Counted from the first letter of the stretch, positions 1 through 8,656 are shown. The stretch is DNA of 36,595 nt from JAICTV01 sp035634055 (GCA_035634055.1 DASQDR010000034.1:1-36595); one strand, 5' to 3'. Notes: generated by a model not told the origin, from the letters alone. Numbers and translations: made by a program.

Positions 1-1
1 C

Positions 2-1018
2 ATGTGGCCGCAGTTCCGCAGCCCGCTGCTGTGGGACGTGTTCGCGGTCAGCACCTACGCGTCGGTGTCGGCGCTGTTCTGGTACGTGGGGATGATCCCG
101 GACTTGGCGACGCTGCGCGACCGGGCGACGTCGAAGTTCAAGCAGATCGCCTACGGCATCGCCGCGCTGGGGTGGACCGGGTCCAGCCGCCACTGGCACC
201 GCTTCGAGAAGGCGTACCTGCTGCTGGCGGGGCTGGCGACGCCGCTGGTGCTGTCGGTGCACTCGGTGGTGTCGTTCGACTTCGCCACCTCGCAGGTGCC
301 CGGCTGGCACACGACCATCTTCCCGCCCTACTTCGTCGCCGGCGCAGTGTTCGGCGGGTTCGCGATGGTGCTGACGCTGGCGATCCCGGCCCGGCAGTTC
401 TTCGGGCTCAAGGACCTCATCACCCGCCGCCACATCGACAACATGTGCAAGGTGATGCTCGGCACCGGCCTGATCGTCGCCTACGCCTACGCCGTCGAGT
501 TCTACGTCGCCTGGTACAGCGGCTCGCACTTCGAGAAATTCCACTTCATGAACCGCGTGTTCGGCCCCTACTGGTGGGCGTGGCTGTGCATGACCGGGTG
601 CAACGTGCTGGCGCCGCAACTGCTCTGGAGCAAGCGGCTTCGCAACAACCTGGCGGTGGTGATGTTCGTCGCCATGTGCGTGAACGTCGGGATGTGGTTC
701 GAGCGGTTCGTGATCATCGTCAGCTCGCTGCACCGCGACTTCCTCCCCTCCGCGTGGGCGATGTACGTTCCGACCTGGGTGGACCTGGGGATGTTCGCCG
801 GCAGCTTCGGGCTGTTCTTCACCATGTTCCTGCTCTTCTGCCGGTTCCTCCCGATGGTGGCGATGGCGGAAGTGAAGACGGTGATGCCGGAATCGCACGC
901 CCACCACGGGCACCACGATCGCCACCGCTACGACTACAACCCCGACGAGCGCGACCACGTCCCGCCGATGCAGCCCGGCGAGATGAAGCAGAACGTTCGC
1001 GACTGGACAGGGATTTAG
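2..1018 (+). CDS. actC: Alternative complex III membrane subunit ActC (NrfD/PsrC family), 5' partial
   Basis: This is the C-terminal 338 residues of a polytopic NrfD-like protein that binds quinol in alternative complex III. The frame is open to the window edge. The first ATG at position 2 is probably internal, because ActC proteins usually exceed 400 residues and the visible part starts directly in a membrane segment. About eight hydrophobic helices are visible, with conserved stretches GWTGSSRHWHRFEKAYLLLA and MCVNVGMWFERFVII typical of ActC. The C-terminus is a cytoplasmic His-rich tail (HAHHGHHDRHRYD). ActD follows 111 bp downstream, separated by a hairpin of repeats; actA and actB are expected upstream. 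Identification rests on family motifs and on the actD-actE-actF order that follows. Confidence 0.93.
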   Translation: MWPQFRSPLLWDVFAVSTYASVSALFWYVGMIPDLATLRDRATSKFKQIAYGIAALGWTGSSRHWHRFEKAYLLLAGLATPLVLSVHSVVSFDFATSQVPGWHTTIFPPYFVAGAVFGGFAMVLTLAIPARQFFGLKDLITRRHIDNMCKVMLGTGLIVAYAYAVEFYVAWYSGSHFEKFHFMNRVFGPYWWAWLCMTGCNVLAPQLLWSKRLRNNLAVVMFVAMCVNVGMWFERFVIIVSSLHRDFLPSAWAMYVPTWVDLGMFAGSFGLFFTMFLLFCRFLPMVAMAEVKTVMPESHAHHGHHDRHRYDYNPDERDHVPPMQPGEMKQNVRDWTGI

Positions 1019-1037
1019 GAAGGAAGGCGGAAGGACG

Positions 1038-1111
1038 AAGGATGAATGCTGAAGGATGAATTGGGGGGCTCACGGATCAACCGACTTCTTCATCCTTCAG
1101 CATTCATCCTT
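1038..1111. repeat. Perfect 23-bp inverted repeat made of a doubled 10-bp unit
   Basis: The arms at 1038-1060 and 1089-1111 are exact reverse complements around a 28-nt loop. Each arm contains the unit GAAGGATGAA (or its complement) as an imperfect direct duplication separated by TGCT. The flanks are GGAAGG-rich on the left and CCTTCC on the right. The right arm ends 18 nt before the actD start codon and just upstream of its GGAG ribosome site. No T-run follows, so a classical terminator is unlikely. It may be an RNA processing or stability hairpin, or a mobile intergenic palindrome. Confidence 0.9.
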
Positions 1112-1129
1112 CCTTCCTGGAGCGACGCC

Positions 1130-1732
1130 ATGGCACAGGCACCACAAGTTCTGGAACACCAGCCGCGGTACGAGACCACGCACGCGGAGATGGAGGTCGA
1201 GGCGCCGGTCCTGGCGGGGTACATGGCGGAGTTCGACAACGTCGACTCCGTCCTCGCCGCCGCCGAGCGGGTGCGCGAGGCGGGCTTCCGCCGCTGGGAC
1301 GTCCACAGCCCGTTCCCCATCCACGGCATCGACGAGGCCATGAACATCCGTCCGACCATCCTCCCCTGGCTGGTGCTCGGCGGCGGGACCACCGGGCTGA
1401 TCGTCGGGCTGCTCATGCAGTGGTGGATGATGGCGGTCGACTACCCGTACTTCATCAGCGGCAAGCCGCTGTTCAGCCTCCCGGCGTTCATCCCGGTGAT
1501 CTTCGAGTGCACGATCGCCGGTGCCGCCTTCACCGCGGTTTTCGGGATGCTGCTGCTGAACAAGCTACCGATGTTCTACAACCCGCTGCTCAAGAGCGAG
1601 CGCTTCCGCCGCGTGACCAACGACCGCTTCTTCGTCGTCATCGACGCGACCGACCCGAGGTTCGATGAGGCGGGCACCGAGCGGTTCCTCCGTTCGCTGA
1701 ACCCGATCGCGGTGGAAAGGTTCGAGGACTAA
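1130..1732 (+). CDS. actD: Alternative complex III subunit ActD (DUF3341)
   Basis: This 200-residue protein matches the DUF3341/ActD family, a membrane-anchored peripheral subunit of alternative complex III. Residues about 25-65 form a soluble segment with the family hallmark FRRWDVHSPFPIHGIDEAM. Two transmembrane helices follow (about residues 80-100 and 115-140), then a soluble tail ending with VVIDATDPRFDEAGTERFL. I start it at the ATG at 1130, which has GGAG nine bases upstream. The frame stays open back to 1046, but that would read through the inverted-repeat hairpin. ActE begins 4 nt after its stop, so the two are translationally linked. Confidence 0.93.
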   Translation: MAQAPQVLEHQPRYETTHAEMEVEAPVLAGYMAEFDNVDSVLAAAERVREAGFRRWDVHSPFPIHGIDEAMNIRPTILPWLVLGGGTTGLIVGLLMQWWMMAVDYPYFISGKPLFSLPAFIPVIFECTIAGAAFTAVFGMLLLNKLPMFYNPLLKSERFRRVTNDRFFVVIDATDPRFDEAGTERFLRSLNPIAVERFED

Positions 1733-1736
1733 CGCG

Positions 1737-2537
1737 ATGACCCGCACCGACGGCAACGGCAACGGCGAAACCCCCGGCAGCGGCTCCGGCGCGCACGGCG
1801 ACGGCAACGGCGCGGGCGGCGCGGATGCCGGCAGCGACCTGCCGCGCAACCCGTTGGCGGACCTGCGGCTCCGCCGCCCGCCGTTCTGGATGATTGCGCT
1901 GTTCCTCATCCTCGTGGTCGTCAGTTGGATCCCGCTGGTCGCCGCCGCGCTGCGGCGCGTCTCCACGTCCGAGGCGCCGCCGATCCACCTGATCCAGGAC
2001 ATGGACAACCAGCCGCGTTACCGCGGGCAGCAGGCCAGCCCCGTCTTCGCCGACGGGCGCTCCGAGCGCCCGGCCGTCGTCGGCACCGTCGCGCGCAACG
2101 GGTTGCAGAACGACGACCACTACTTCCGCGGCTACGCCAGCCGCGGCGGCAAGCCAGAGTTCTTCGCCGACTTCCCCCAGCAGGTGAAGGTGGACGAAGC
2201 CCTCATCCGACGCGGGATGCAGAAGTACGAGATCTACTGCTCCGCCTGCCACGGCTACGACGGCATGGGCCAGGGGCCGGTCAACCAGCGCGCCGTCGAG
2301 CTCCAGGAGCCCAAGTGGGTTCAGGCCGCCAGCCTGCACAGCGACCAGGTGAAGCAGCGCCCCAACGGGCACGTGTACAACACGATCACCAACGGGATCC
2401 GCAACATGGCCGGCTACGGCAGCCAGATCCCGGTCGGCGACCGCTGGGCGATCGTCGCCTACATCCGCGCCCTGCAACTGAGCCAGAACGCCCCGGCCAA
2501 CGTGGTGCCGGCGGAGCGGTTGTCGACGTTGAAGTAG
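1737..2537 (+). CDS. actE: Alternative complex III monohaem cytochrome c subunit ActE
   Basis: This 266-residue protein has a Gly/Asn/Asp-rich N-terminus (residues 1-35), one transmembrane anchor (about 49-72) and a periplasmic class I cytochrome c domain. The haem site is CSACH at residues 168-172, with a probable axial Met in the later NMAGYGSQIP segment. It carries electrons from the iron-sulfur/quinol part of alternative complex III towards the oxidase. A GAGGA sequence within the end of actD serves as ribosome site. The low-complexity N-terminus before the anchor is unusual. Other operon cytochromes are possible in principle, but the position between actD and actF makes ActE the clear choice. 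Confidence 0.92.
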   Translation: MTRTDGNGNGETPGSGSGAHGDGNGAGGADAGSDLPRNPLADLRLRRPPFWMIALFLILVVVSWIPLVAAALRRVSTSEAPPIHLIQDMDNQPRYRGQQASPVFADGRSERPAVVGTVARNGLQNDDHYFRGYASRGGKPEFFADFPQQVKVDEALIRRGMQKYEIYCSACHGYDGMGQGPVNQRAVELQEPKWVQAASLHSDQVKQRPNGHVYNTITNGIRNMAGYGSQIPVGDRWAIVAYIRALQLSQNAPANVVPAERLSTLK

Positions 2538-2547
2538 GTTGGGGAGA

Positions 2548-2571
2548 GAGCGACGGAGCGACGGAGCGACG
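2548..2571. repeat. Three tandem copies of GAGCGACG between actE and actF
   Basis: Three exact 8-bp units run head to tail in the 126-bp actE-actF spacer. The copy number may vary between strains. No inverted partner is visible, and the actF ribosome site lies about 80 bp further on. Confidence 0.8.
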
Positions 2572-2663
2572 TTCGTGAGCGCCGGTGCACGGCACCGGGG
2601 ATTTGAAGTTGGAAGGTCGCAGCGACGACGGTCGCGCCAGAAGAAGAGACCAGGAGTTCGTCG

Positions 2664-4190
2664 GTGGCAGCTCATTCGGACCAACATGGTGGCGCGGCGG
2701 GCGCGGGCGCGGGCGGCGCGGAGACGTTCGAGGAACGCACCTCGCTCGGCGAGCGCGCCTGGCCGGTCTACAACATCGCCAAGATCGCCGGGTTCGTCGG
2801 CATCATCGGCGGCGTGGCGATGGGGTACATGCTCGACCCCGGCTTCCGCCGGTTCTATTTCGCTTACCTGGTCGCCTTCACCTTCTTCCTGAGCATCGCC
2901 CTGGGCGCTCTGGGGTTCGTGCTGCTGCAATACCTGACCCGCGCCGGCTGGAGCGTGAACGTCCGCCGGGCGGCGGAGTGCCTGGGGGCGACGATGCCGA
3001 TCCTGTTTGCGCTATCGGCGCCGGTGCTGCTGTCGGTGCTGCTGAACCGCGGCGACCTTTACCGCTGGGCGCAGCCGATCGCGCACTCCGCCGACGCACT
3101 GCACGGCGCGAAGGACGCGCAGGGGAAGGAGTCCCCCAGCGCCGCCGGCGTCGCCGAGACGCAGGGCGCCGCCGGCGCCAACCAGGGCACGCAGGGCCAC
3201 CCCGCGCCCGAGAAGCCGGCGGTCCCCACCGTCGCCGGGGACGCCAACGCCACCGCCCACGCCGACGAGCACGGCCGCCCGGCCGCCACCGGCAGCTACG
3301 CCGAGCAGCACCCCAGCGCCAAGGGCGTGCAGCCGCTGGACGACCTGACGCTCAAGAAGCGCCCGGTGCTCAACCGCTGGAGCTTCACGCTCCGCATCAT
3401 CCTCTACTTCGCCGTCTGGTCCGGCATCGCGCTGTGGTACTGGCGGCTATCGACCGAGCAGGACCGCTCGGCGGACGTCGCCCTGACCGAACGCATGCAG
3501 GCGCGCAGCGCGCCGGCCATCATCCTCTTCGGCGTCACCGTCACCTTCGCCGCCTTCGACCTGCTGATGAGCCTCGACCCCCACTGGTTCAGCACCATGA
3601 TGGGGGTCTACTTCCTGTCCGGGTCGATGCTCGCGGGGTTCGCCGGGATGATCCTGGTGCTGGGGATGCTCCAGCGGCTGGGGTACCTGACGCGCAGCGT
3701 GTCGACGGAGCATTACCACGACCTCGGGAAGTGGCTGTTCGCCTTCGTCTTCTTCTGGGGCTACATCGCCTTCAGCCAGTACATGCTGCTCTGGTACGCG
3801 AACATCCCCGAGGAGACCGGCTGGCTCGCCCGCCGCGGCGCATCGAGCGCGCGGGCGCACATCGGCCCGTGGACGTACGTGTCGCTCGCTCTGCTGCTCG
3901 GCAAGCTGCTGATCCCCTTCGCCGGGCTGCTCAGCCGGCACGTCAAGCGCCGCCGGGCGCTGCTGATGTTCTGGGCGGCGTGGGTGCTGGTGTTCCACTA
4001 CGTGGACCTGTTCTGGGTGATCATGCCCGAGCTCGACGGGCGCGTGCACTTTGGGCTGGTAGAGGTCCTGTGCTTCCTCGGCGTCGGCGGGGTGTTCATG
4101 GCATCGTACCTGCGGCTGCTGGCGAAGAACCCGCTCCGCCCGCTCAACGACCCGCGCACCACCGAGTCGCTGGCGTTCCAGAACGTGTGA
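2664..4190 (+). CDS. actF: Alternative complex III membrane subunit ActF (NrfD-like)
   Basis: This 508-residue polytopic protein is the second quinone-site membrane subunit of alternative complex III and is related to ActC. The start is the GTG at 2664, with AGGAG eight bases upstream. Helices are visible at about 40-58, 64-92 and 108-128, with six or seven more after residue 240. Conserved features include LMSLDPHWFSTMMGVYFLSG and MLLWYANIPEETGWL. Residues 141-221, between helices 3 and 4, are a hydrophilic Ala/Gly/His/Pro-rich insertion that does not look membrane-inserted. The N-terminus (1-20) is also Ala/Gly/His-rich. It is followed 38 bp later by a small membrane protein gene. Confidence 0.92.
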   Translation: MAAHSDQHGGAAGAGAGGAETFEERTSLGERAWPVYNIAKIAGFVGIIGGVAMGYMLDPGFRRFYFAYLVAFTFFLSIALGALGFVLLQYLTRAGWSVNVRRAAECLGATMPILFALSAPVLLSVLLNRGDLYRWAQPIAHSADALHGAKDAQGKESPSAAGVAETQGAAGANQGTQGHPAPEKPAVPTVAGDANATAHADEHGRPAATGSYAEQHPSAKGVQPLDDLTLKKRPVLNRWSFTLRIILYFAVWSGIALWYWRLSTEQDRSADVALTERMQARSAPAIILFGVTVTFAAFDLLMSLDPHWFSTMMGVYFLSGSMLAGFAGMILVLGMLQRLGYLTRSVSTEHYHDLGKWLFAFVFFWGYIAFSQYMLLWYANIPEETGWLARRGASSARAHIGPWTYVSLALLLGKLLIPFAGLLSRHVKRRRALLMFWAAWVLVFHYVDLFWVIMPELDGRVHFGLVEVLCFLGVGGVFMASYLRLLAKNPLRPLNDPRTTESLAFQNV

Positions 4191-4228
4191 GCCGTGCCTT
4201 GTAGAGCCTTGCGGAAACGAGGAGCGTC

Positions 4229-4537
4229 ATGGCCCAAAGAGAGCAAGCGAACGTACCACTGCTGTTGACGATCGGCGCGGTCTCCGGCTTCCTGCTGATC
4301 GTGCTGGCGCTGGGGCTCCAGGCGTGGTACCTGCGCGAGGTGCAGCAGGAGGTGCGGGCCAAGTGGGACGACGTCCCGCTCCAGCCGATCACCGACATCC
4401 GCGCCCGTCAACTGAACGACATCAACACGTATCGCTGGGTCAACCGCGAGCAGAACCGCGTGGCCATCCCCATCGACCAGGCGATCAAGATCGTCGCGCA
4501 GAACCAGGGGAAGCTGCCCAGCGCCAAGGCGGAGTAA
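4229..4537 (+). CDS. Small single-pass membrane protein of the ACIII-caa3 operon
   Basis: This 102-residue protein has one N-terminal transmembrane helix (about residues 10-30). A periplasmic segment of about 70 residues follows, including YRWVNREQNRVAIPIDQAIK. That stretch resembles small proteins that accompany alternative complex III and oxidase genes, but I cannot name a family. A strong GAGGAG site lies five bases before the ATG. Its stop codon is one base from the start of the SCO gene, so co-translation is likely. A role as accessory subunit or assembly factor of the supercomplex is inference from position only. Confidence 0.85.
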   Translation: MAQREQANVPLLLTIGAVSGFLLIVLALGLQAWYLREVQQEVRAKWDDVPLQPITDIRARQLNDINTYRWVNREQNRVAIPIDQAIKIVAQNQGKLPSAKAE

Positions 4538-4538
4538 C

Positions 4539-5432
4539 TTGACCGGACTTCGATCCATCTTCCGCAGCACCGTGCTCGCCGTCGCGTGCCTCTTCGCGAT
4601 CGTGCCGCCCGCGCCGCTGCGCGCCCAGGTGCCGCCGGTGGCGCCCGGCGCCCCCGCGCCCAACGCCGCGCCGGCCGCGCTCCAGGGGATCGACATCGAG
4701 GAGAAGTCCGGCCAATCGCTCCCGCTCGATGCCGTCTTCACCGACGAGAGCGGCAAGGAAGTCCGCCTGCGCGACTACTTCCACAAGGACAAGCCGGTCG
4801 TCCTCCAGCTCAGCTACTTCGGCTGCCCGATGCTGTGCAGCCTGGTCTCCAACGGGCTGGTCGAGTCGCTCAACGAGCTGTCGTTCACGATGGGCAAGGA
4901 GTTCGAGGTGATCAACCTCAGCTTCGACCCGAAGGAGACGCCCGCGCTGGGCAAGCAGAAGAAGGCGAGCTTCGTCGAGGCCTACAACCGCCCCGCCGGC
5001 GCCGAGGCGTGGCACTTTTTGACCGGGAAGCCGGAGTCGATCGACGCCGTCATCGGCGCCACCGGCTTCAAGTACAAGTGGATCGAGGCGTCGAAGCAGT
5101 TCTCGCACCCGGCGGCGCTGATCCTGCTCACGCCCGAGGGCAAGGTTTCCCGCTACCTGTACGGCATCAAGTACGCCCCGCAGACGCTGCGGCTGTCGCT
5201 GGTCGAGGCGTCGCAGGGGAAGGTCGGCAGCACCGTGGACAAGGTCCTGCTCACCTGCTTCCACTACGACGCCACCGTCGGCAAGTACACGCCGGTGGCC
5301 ATGGGCATCATGCGCGTCGCGGGCGTCATCATGGTGCTGGCGGTGGTCGGCGTGATTGGCGGGCTGCTGGTCCGCGAGGCGCGGCACCGCCGGACGAGCG
5401 ACGAAGCACAAGAGGCGGCAACCGAAAAGTAG
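4539..5432 (+). CDS. SCO1/SenC-family copper chaperone for CuA assembly
   Basis: This 297-residue protein starts with a TTG one base after the previous stop, with GGCGGAG as ribosome site. Residues 1-29 form a signal peptide ending APLRAQ. A thioredoxin-like SCO domain follows, with the copper ligands C96 and C100 in FGCPMLC and H190 in SHPAALILLTPEG. This fits a protein delivering copper to, or reducing, the CuA site of cytochrome oxidase subunit II, whose gene is next. A C-terminal helix (about 250-275, MRVAGVIMVLAVVGVIGGLL) would add a second membrane anchor. Such a tail is common in SCO proteins of alternative complex III operons. Confidence 0.92.
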   Translation: MTGLRSIFRSTVLAVACLFAIVPPAPLRAQVPPVAPGAPAPNAAPAALQGIDIEEKSGQSLPLDAVFTDESGKEVRLRDYFHKDKPVVLQLSYFGCPMLCSLVSNGLVESLNELSFTMGKEFEVINLSFDPKETPALGKQKKASFVEAYNRPAGAEAWHFLTGKPESIDAVIGATGFKYKWIEASKQFSHPAALILLTPEGKVSRYLYGIKYAPQTLRLSLVEASQGKVGSTVDKVLLTCFHYDATVGKYTPVAMGIMRVAGVIMVLAVVGVIGGLLVREARHRRTSDEAQEAATEK

Positions 5433-5525
5433 TTCCCGCCAGCGGACGGCCCGCGAGGCGCACCGCGCGCAGGAAACACGGCAACGACGATACGACGACG
5501 ACGACGACGATCACGAGAGCGACGC

Positions 5526-6698
5526 ATGCTGACGACGATCCTGGCCCAACAACTCTACCTGCCGCCCAAGGCGTCCACCGTCGCGCCCGACGTGGACGCG
5601 CTGTTCAACTGGATCCTGGGGATCACGATCTTCTTCTGCCTGTTGATCTTCATCGGAATCGTGGTCTTCGGCATCAAGTACCGCCACCGCCGCGGCCACG
5701 AGGGCGGCAACTCGCCCGGCCACAGCACCGCGCTGGAGCTGACCTGGACGATCATCCCGACGATCATCGTGCTGATCATCTTCTACTACGGGTTCCGCGG
5801 GTTCCTCGACCAGACGGTGGTGCCGCCCAACGCGTACGAGATCCAGGTGGACAGCTACATGTGGGGCTGGGGCTTCATCTACCCCAACGGGCACGTGAAC
5901 CCCGAGCTGCACATCCCCAAGAACCGACCGATCCGCCTGGTGCTGACCAGCCGTGACGTCATTCACAGCCTCTACATCCCTGCCTTCCGCGTGCAGAAGA
6001 TGACCGTGCCGGGGCGCTATAACCGGTTCTGGGTAGAGGCGACGCAGACCGGCGAGTTCCCGATCTTGTGCGCGCAGTACTGCGGCACCAGCCACAGCGA
6101 GATGCTCACCAAGGCGGTCGTGCACGAGCAGGCGGACTTCGCCGCCTGGCTGGAGAAGGCCAGCGACCTCTCGAAGCAGCCGGAGTTCGAGAAGCAGGGC
6201 CCCGCCTGGGCGGGGGCGCAGATCGTCAAGGCGCGCGGGTGCCTCCAGTGCCACTCGCTCGATGGCTCGGCCGGCCAGGGGCCGACGTTGAAGGACCTCT
6301 TCGGCAAGCAGGAAGTGCTCAACGACGGCACGGTGACGGTCGACGAGAACTACATCTCCGAATCGATCCTGGACCCGGCCAAGCGCGTGGTCAAGGGGTT
6401 CCAGCCGATCATGCCGTCGTTCCGCGGGAGCCTCAAGCCGCAGGAGATCGACTGGATCAACTGGTACTTGAAGTCGATCAGCGCCAACTACAAGGGCGGC
6501 TCGCCGCCCATGGGCGCGCCGGCGGGCGGAGCGCCTGCGGGCGCGGGCGGCGGTCAGCAGGGGACGACGCAGCCGATCCTGCCGTCGTCGCCGGCGCCGG
6601 TGCAGGGGAGCGGGACGCCGATGAGCAACCGCCCCGCCACGCCCGCACCGGGCGGCAGCGCCACCCCCGCCACTCAGCCGCCGGGCGTGCCGCGGTGA
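5526..6698 (+). CDS. coxB: Cytochrome c oxidase subunit II with fused cytochrome c domain (caa3 type)
   Basis: This 390-residue protein has two N-terminal helices (about 26-50 and 70-92) and a CuA cupredoxin domain. The ligands are H147, then C182, C186, H190 and M193 in CAQYCGTSHSEM. A class I cytochrome c domain is fused behind it, with CLQCH at residues 239-243 and a Met in QPIMPSF. The protein therefore accepts electrons at haem c, passes them to CuA and on to haem a of subunit I. Residues about 335-390 are a Pro/Ala/Gly/Thr-rich tail without a known fold. The ribosome site is weak (GAGAG). The 93-bp gap to the SCO gene contains a run of ACG triplets. Confidence 0.95.
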   Translation: MLTTILAQQLYLPPKASTVAPDVDALFNWILGITIFFCLLIFIGIVVFGIKYRHRRGHEGGNSPGHSTALELTWTIIPTIIVLIIFYYGFRGFLDQTVVPPNAYEIQVDSYMWGWGFIYPNGHVNPELHIPKNRPIRLVLTSRDVIHSLYIPAFRVQKMTVPGRYNRFWVEATQTGEFPILCAQYCGTSHSEMLTKAVVHEQADFAAWLEKASDLSKQPEFEKQGPAWAGAQIVKARGCLQCHSLDGSAGQGPTLKDLFGKQEVLNDGTVTVDENYISESILDPAKRVVKGFQPIMPSFRGSLKPQEIDWINWYLKSISANYKGGSPPMGAPAGGAPAGAGGGQQGTTQPILPSSPAPVQGSGTPMSNRPATPAPGGSATPATQPPGVPR

Positions 6699-6756
6699 CG
6701 TTCAGGAAGGAACCAGCGAAGCAGTCTGAAGTTGAATTGAACGGGAGTTGTTGAAA

Positions 6757-8571
6757 ATGTCCGCGATTACACCCCCCGCCCACGGGATCGGAATGCCGGT
6801 CACGCACGACCCGCACCCGCCGGGCGACAACTACCTCACCCACGGCCGGGGCATCATGTCCTGGCTGTTCACCCTCGATCACAAGCGCATCGGGCTGATG
6901 TACATGGCCGGCGTGCTGGCGTCGTTCTTCGTCGGCGGCGTCTTCGCCATGCTGCTGCGGACCGAGCTGCTCACGCCCGGCCCGACCTTCAGCTCCAACA
7001 AGACCGCCGCCTGGAACTTCTACAACCACGCCTTCACCCTGCACGGCGCGGTGATGGTCTTCCTGTTCATCATCCCGGCGATCCCGGCGATTTTGGGGAA
7101 CTTCATCCTGCCGATCATGCTCGGGGCGAAGGACGTCGCCTTCCCGCGCCTCAACCTTGGCTCGCTCTGGTGCTGGATCGGCGGGGCGGTCTTCTTCGGG
7201 TACGTGCTGCTTGGCGGGATCCTCAACGCATCGTTCGGCTGGCACCTGCCCGGCGGCTACGGGCTGGACACCGGGTGGACGTTCTACACCCCCTACTCCT
7301 CCGGCCAGGTCGGCGTCGGCGGGACCCCTTACCAGCACGGCACCGACGGCACCATCGCGGCGCTGCTCGGCGTGTTCGTGCTCGGCTTCAGCTCGATCCT
7401 CACCGGCGTCAACTTCATCGCCACCATCCACATGCTCCGCCCCAAGGGGATGGGATGGTTCCGCATGCCGCTGTTCCTGTGGGCGCTCTACGCGACCGCG
7501 GTCATCCAGATCCTGGCCACCCCGGTGCTCGCCATCACCGGCCTGCTGCTGCTGGCCGAGCGCATCGTCGGCGTCGGCATCTTCGACCCGCACCTCGGAG
7601 GAGACCCGGTCCTCTACCAGCACTTCTTCTGGTTCTACTCCCACCCGGCGGTCTACATCATGATCCTGCCGGCGATGGGCGTGATCTCGGAAGTGATGAG
7701 CACCCATAGCCGCAAGCACATCTTCGGCTACAACTTCATCGCCTACTCCTCGATCGCCATCGCGCTGCTCAGCTTCCTGGTCTGGGGGCACCACATGTTC
7801 GCGACCGGGCAGTCGCCGCTGAGCAACGCGATCTTCTCGCTGCTCACCTTCAGCGTGGCGGTGCCGTCGGCGATCAAGGTGTTCAACTGGGTCTCGACCA
7901 TGTACCGCGGCGACATCCGCTTCAGCACCGCCATGGTCTGCGCGCTGTCGTTCCTGGTGCTGTTCACCTTCGGCGGGCTGACCGGGTTGTTCCTCGGCGC
8001 GCTCTCCACCGACATCCACGTCACCGGCACCTACTTCATCGTCGCGCACTTCCACTACGTGATGGTCGGCTCGGTGCTGTTCGCGTTCCTGGCCGGGCTG
8101 TACCACTGGTGGCCGAAGATGTTCGGGCGGATGACCAACCTGTTCTGGGGCAACGTCGGCGCGATCGTGCTGCTGATCGGCTTCAACCTGACGTTCTTCG
8201 TGCAGTTCATCGCCGGCTCGAAGGGGATGCCGCGGCGGTACGCCACGTACCCGACGGAGTTCCAGTCGTACCACGTCATCTCGACCATCGGCGCGTACGT
8301 GATGGCCGTCGGGCTCTTCACCATCGCGTTCAACCTGCTGCACGGGATGATCAAGGGGAAGCGCGCCCCGGCCAACCCGTGGGGCGCCAACACGCTGGAG
8401 TGGCACTGCCCCAGCCCGCCGCCGCACGACAACTTCCCGGTCGAGCCGGTCGCCGGCGACCCGTACGACCTCAAGAGCTGGCAGTGGGACGAGGCGACCC
8501 AGCAGTGGGTCCTGGACGAGGAACGCGCCAAGACCGTCGCCGGCACCGAGCCGACCACGCATCATCATTAG
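6757..8571 (+). CDS. coxA: Cytochrome c oxidase subunit I, A2-type haem-copper oxidase
   Basis: This 604-residue protein is the catalytic subunit that reduces O2 to water and pumps protons. Twelve or more helices are visible. The haem a ligand H96 is in TLHGAVM. The Tyr-linked CuB histidine lies in YSHPAVY (residues 294-300), and the other CuB histidines are H345-H346 in GHHMF. The haem pair is in HFHYVM. YSHPAVY lacks the glutamate of A1-type HPEVY, which places it in the A2 subfamily, as in Thermus caa3. I choose the ATG at 6757, with CGGGAG nine bases upstream, over the TTG at 6748 that lacks such spacing. It ends in a His-rich tail. Confidence 0.96.
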   Translation: MSAITPPAHGIGMPVTHDPHPPGDNYLTHGRGIMSWLFTLDHKRIGLMYMAGVLASFFVGGVFAMLLRTELLTPGPTFSSNKTAAWNFYNHAFTLHGAVMVFLFIIPAIPAILGNFILPIMLGAKDVAFPRLNLGSLWCWIGGAVFFGYVLLGGILNASFGWHLPGGYGLDTGWTFYTPYSSGQVGVGGTPYQHGTDGTIAALLGVFVLGFSSILTGVNFIATIHMLRPKGMGWFRMPLFLWALYATAVIQILATPVLAITGLLLLAERIVGVGIFDPHLGGDPVLYQHFFWFYSHPAVYIMILPAMGVISEVMSTHSRKHIFGYNFIAYSSIAIALLSFLVWGHHMFATGQSPLSNAIFSLLTFSVAVPSAIKVFNWVSTMYRGDIRFSTAMVCALSFLVLFTFGGLTGLFLGALSTDIHVTGTYFIVAHFHYVMVGSVLFAFLAGLYHWWPKMFGRMTNLFWGNVGAIVLLIGFNLTFFVQFIAGSKGMPRRYATYPTEFQSYHVISTIGAYVMAVGLFTIAFNLLHGMIKGKRAPANPWGANTLEWHCPSPPPHDNFPVEPVAGDPYDLKSWQWDEATQQWVLDEERAKTVAGTEPTTHHH

Positions 8572-8576
8572 GAGGA

Positions 8577-8656
8577 AGTTGCCAGTTGCCAGTTGTTAGT
8601 TGCCGGTAGGGAGCAAGGCTTCGTTAATGGCAACTAGCAACTGGCAACTGGCAACT
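8577..8656. repeat. 28-bp inverted repeat made of four AGTTGCC-like units per arm
   Basis: The arms at 8577-8604 and 8629-8656 are reverse complements with one mismatch, around a 24-nt loop. Each arm is a tandem of four 7-bp units (AGTTGCC, one variant). It fills the coxA-coxC spacer: it begins 5 nt after the coxA stop and ends 10 nt before the coxC start. It displaces any normal Shine-Dalgarno sequence. The architecture copies that of the 1038-1111 element although the sequence is unrelated. Confidence 0.92.

Noticed and set aside
1046..1129. Upstream extension of actD to 1046
   Set aside because: It would translate through the inverted repeat, and the ATG at 1130 has a well placed ribosome site and matches the family length.
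2585..4204. Long open frame of 539 codons overlapping actF in another frame
   Set aside because: It is Arg/Pro/Gly-rich throughout with no membrane or family pattern, as expected for a shadow of a GC-rich gene; actF in the other frame has clear motifs and a ribosome site.
6478..8568. 696-codon minus-strand frame opposite coxA
   Set aside because: Its composition (Asp, Glu, His, Arg, Val without structure) is the antisense of membrane-protein codons, and coxA itself is certain.
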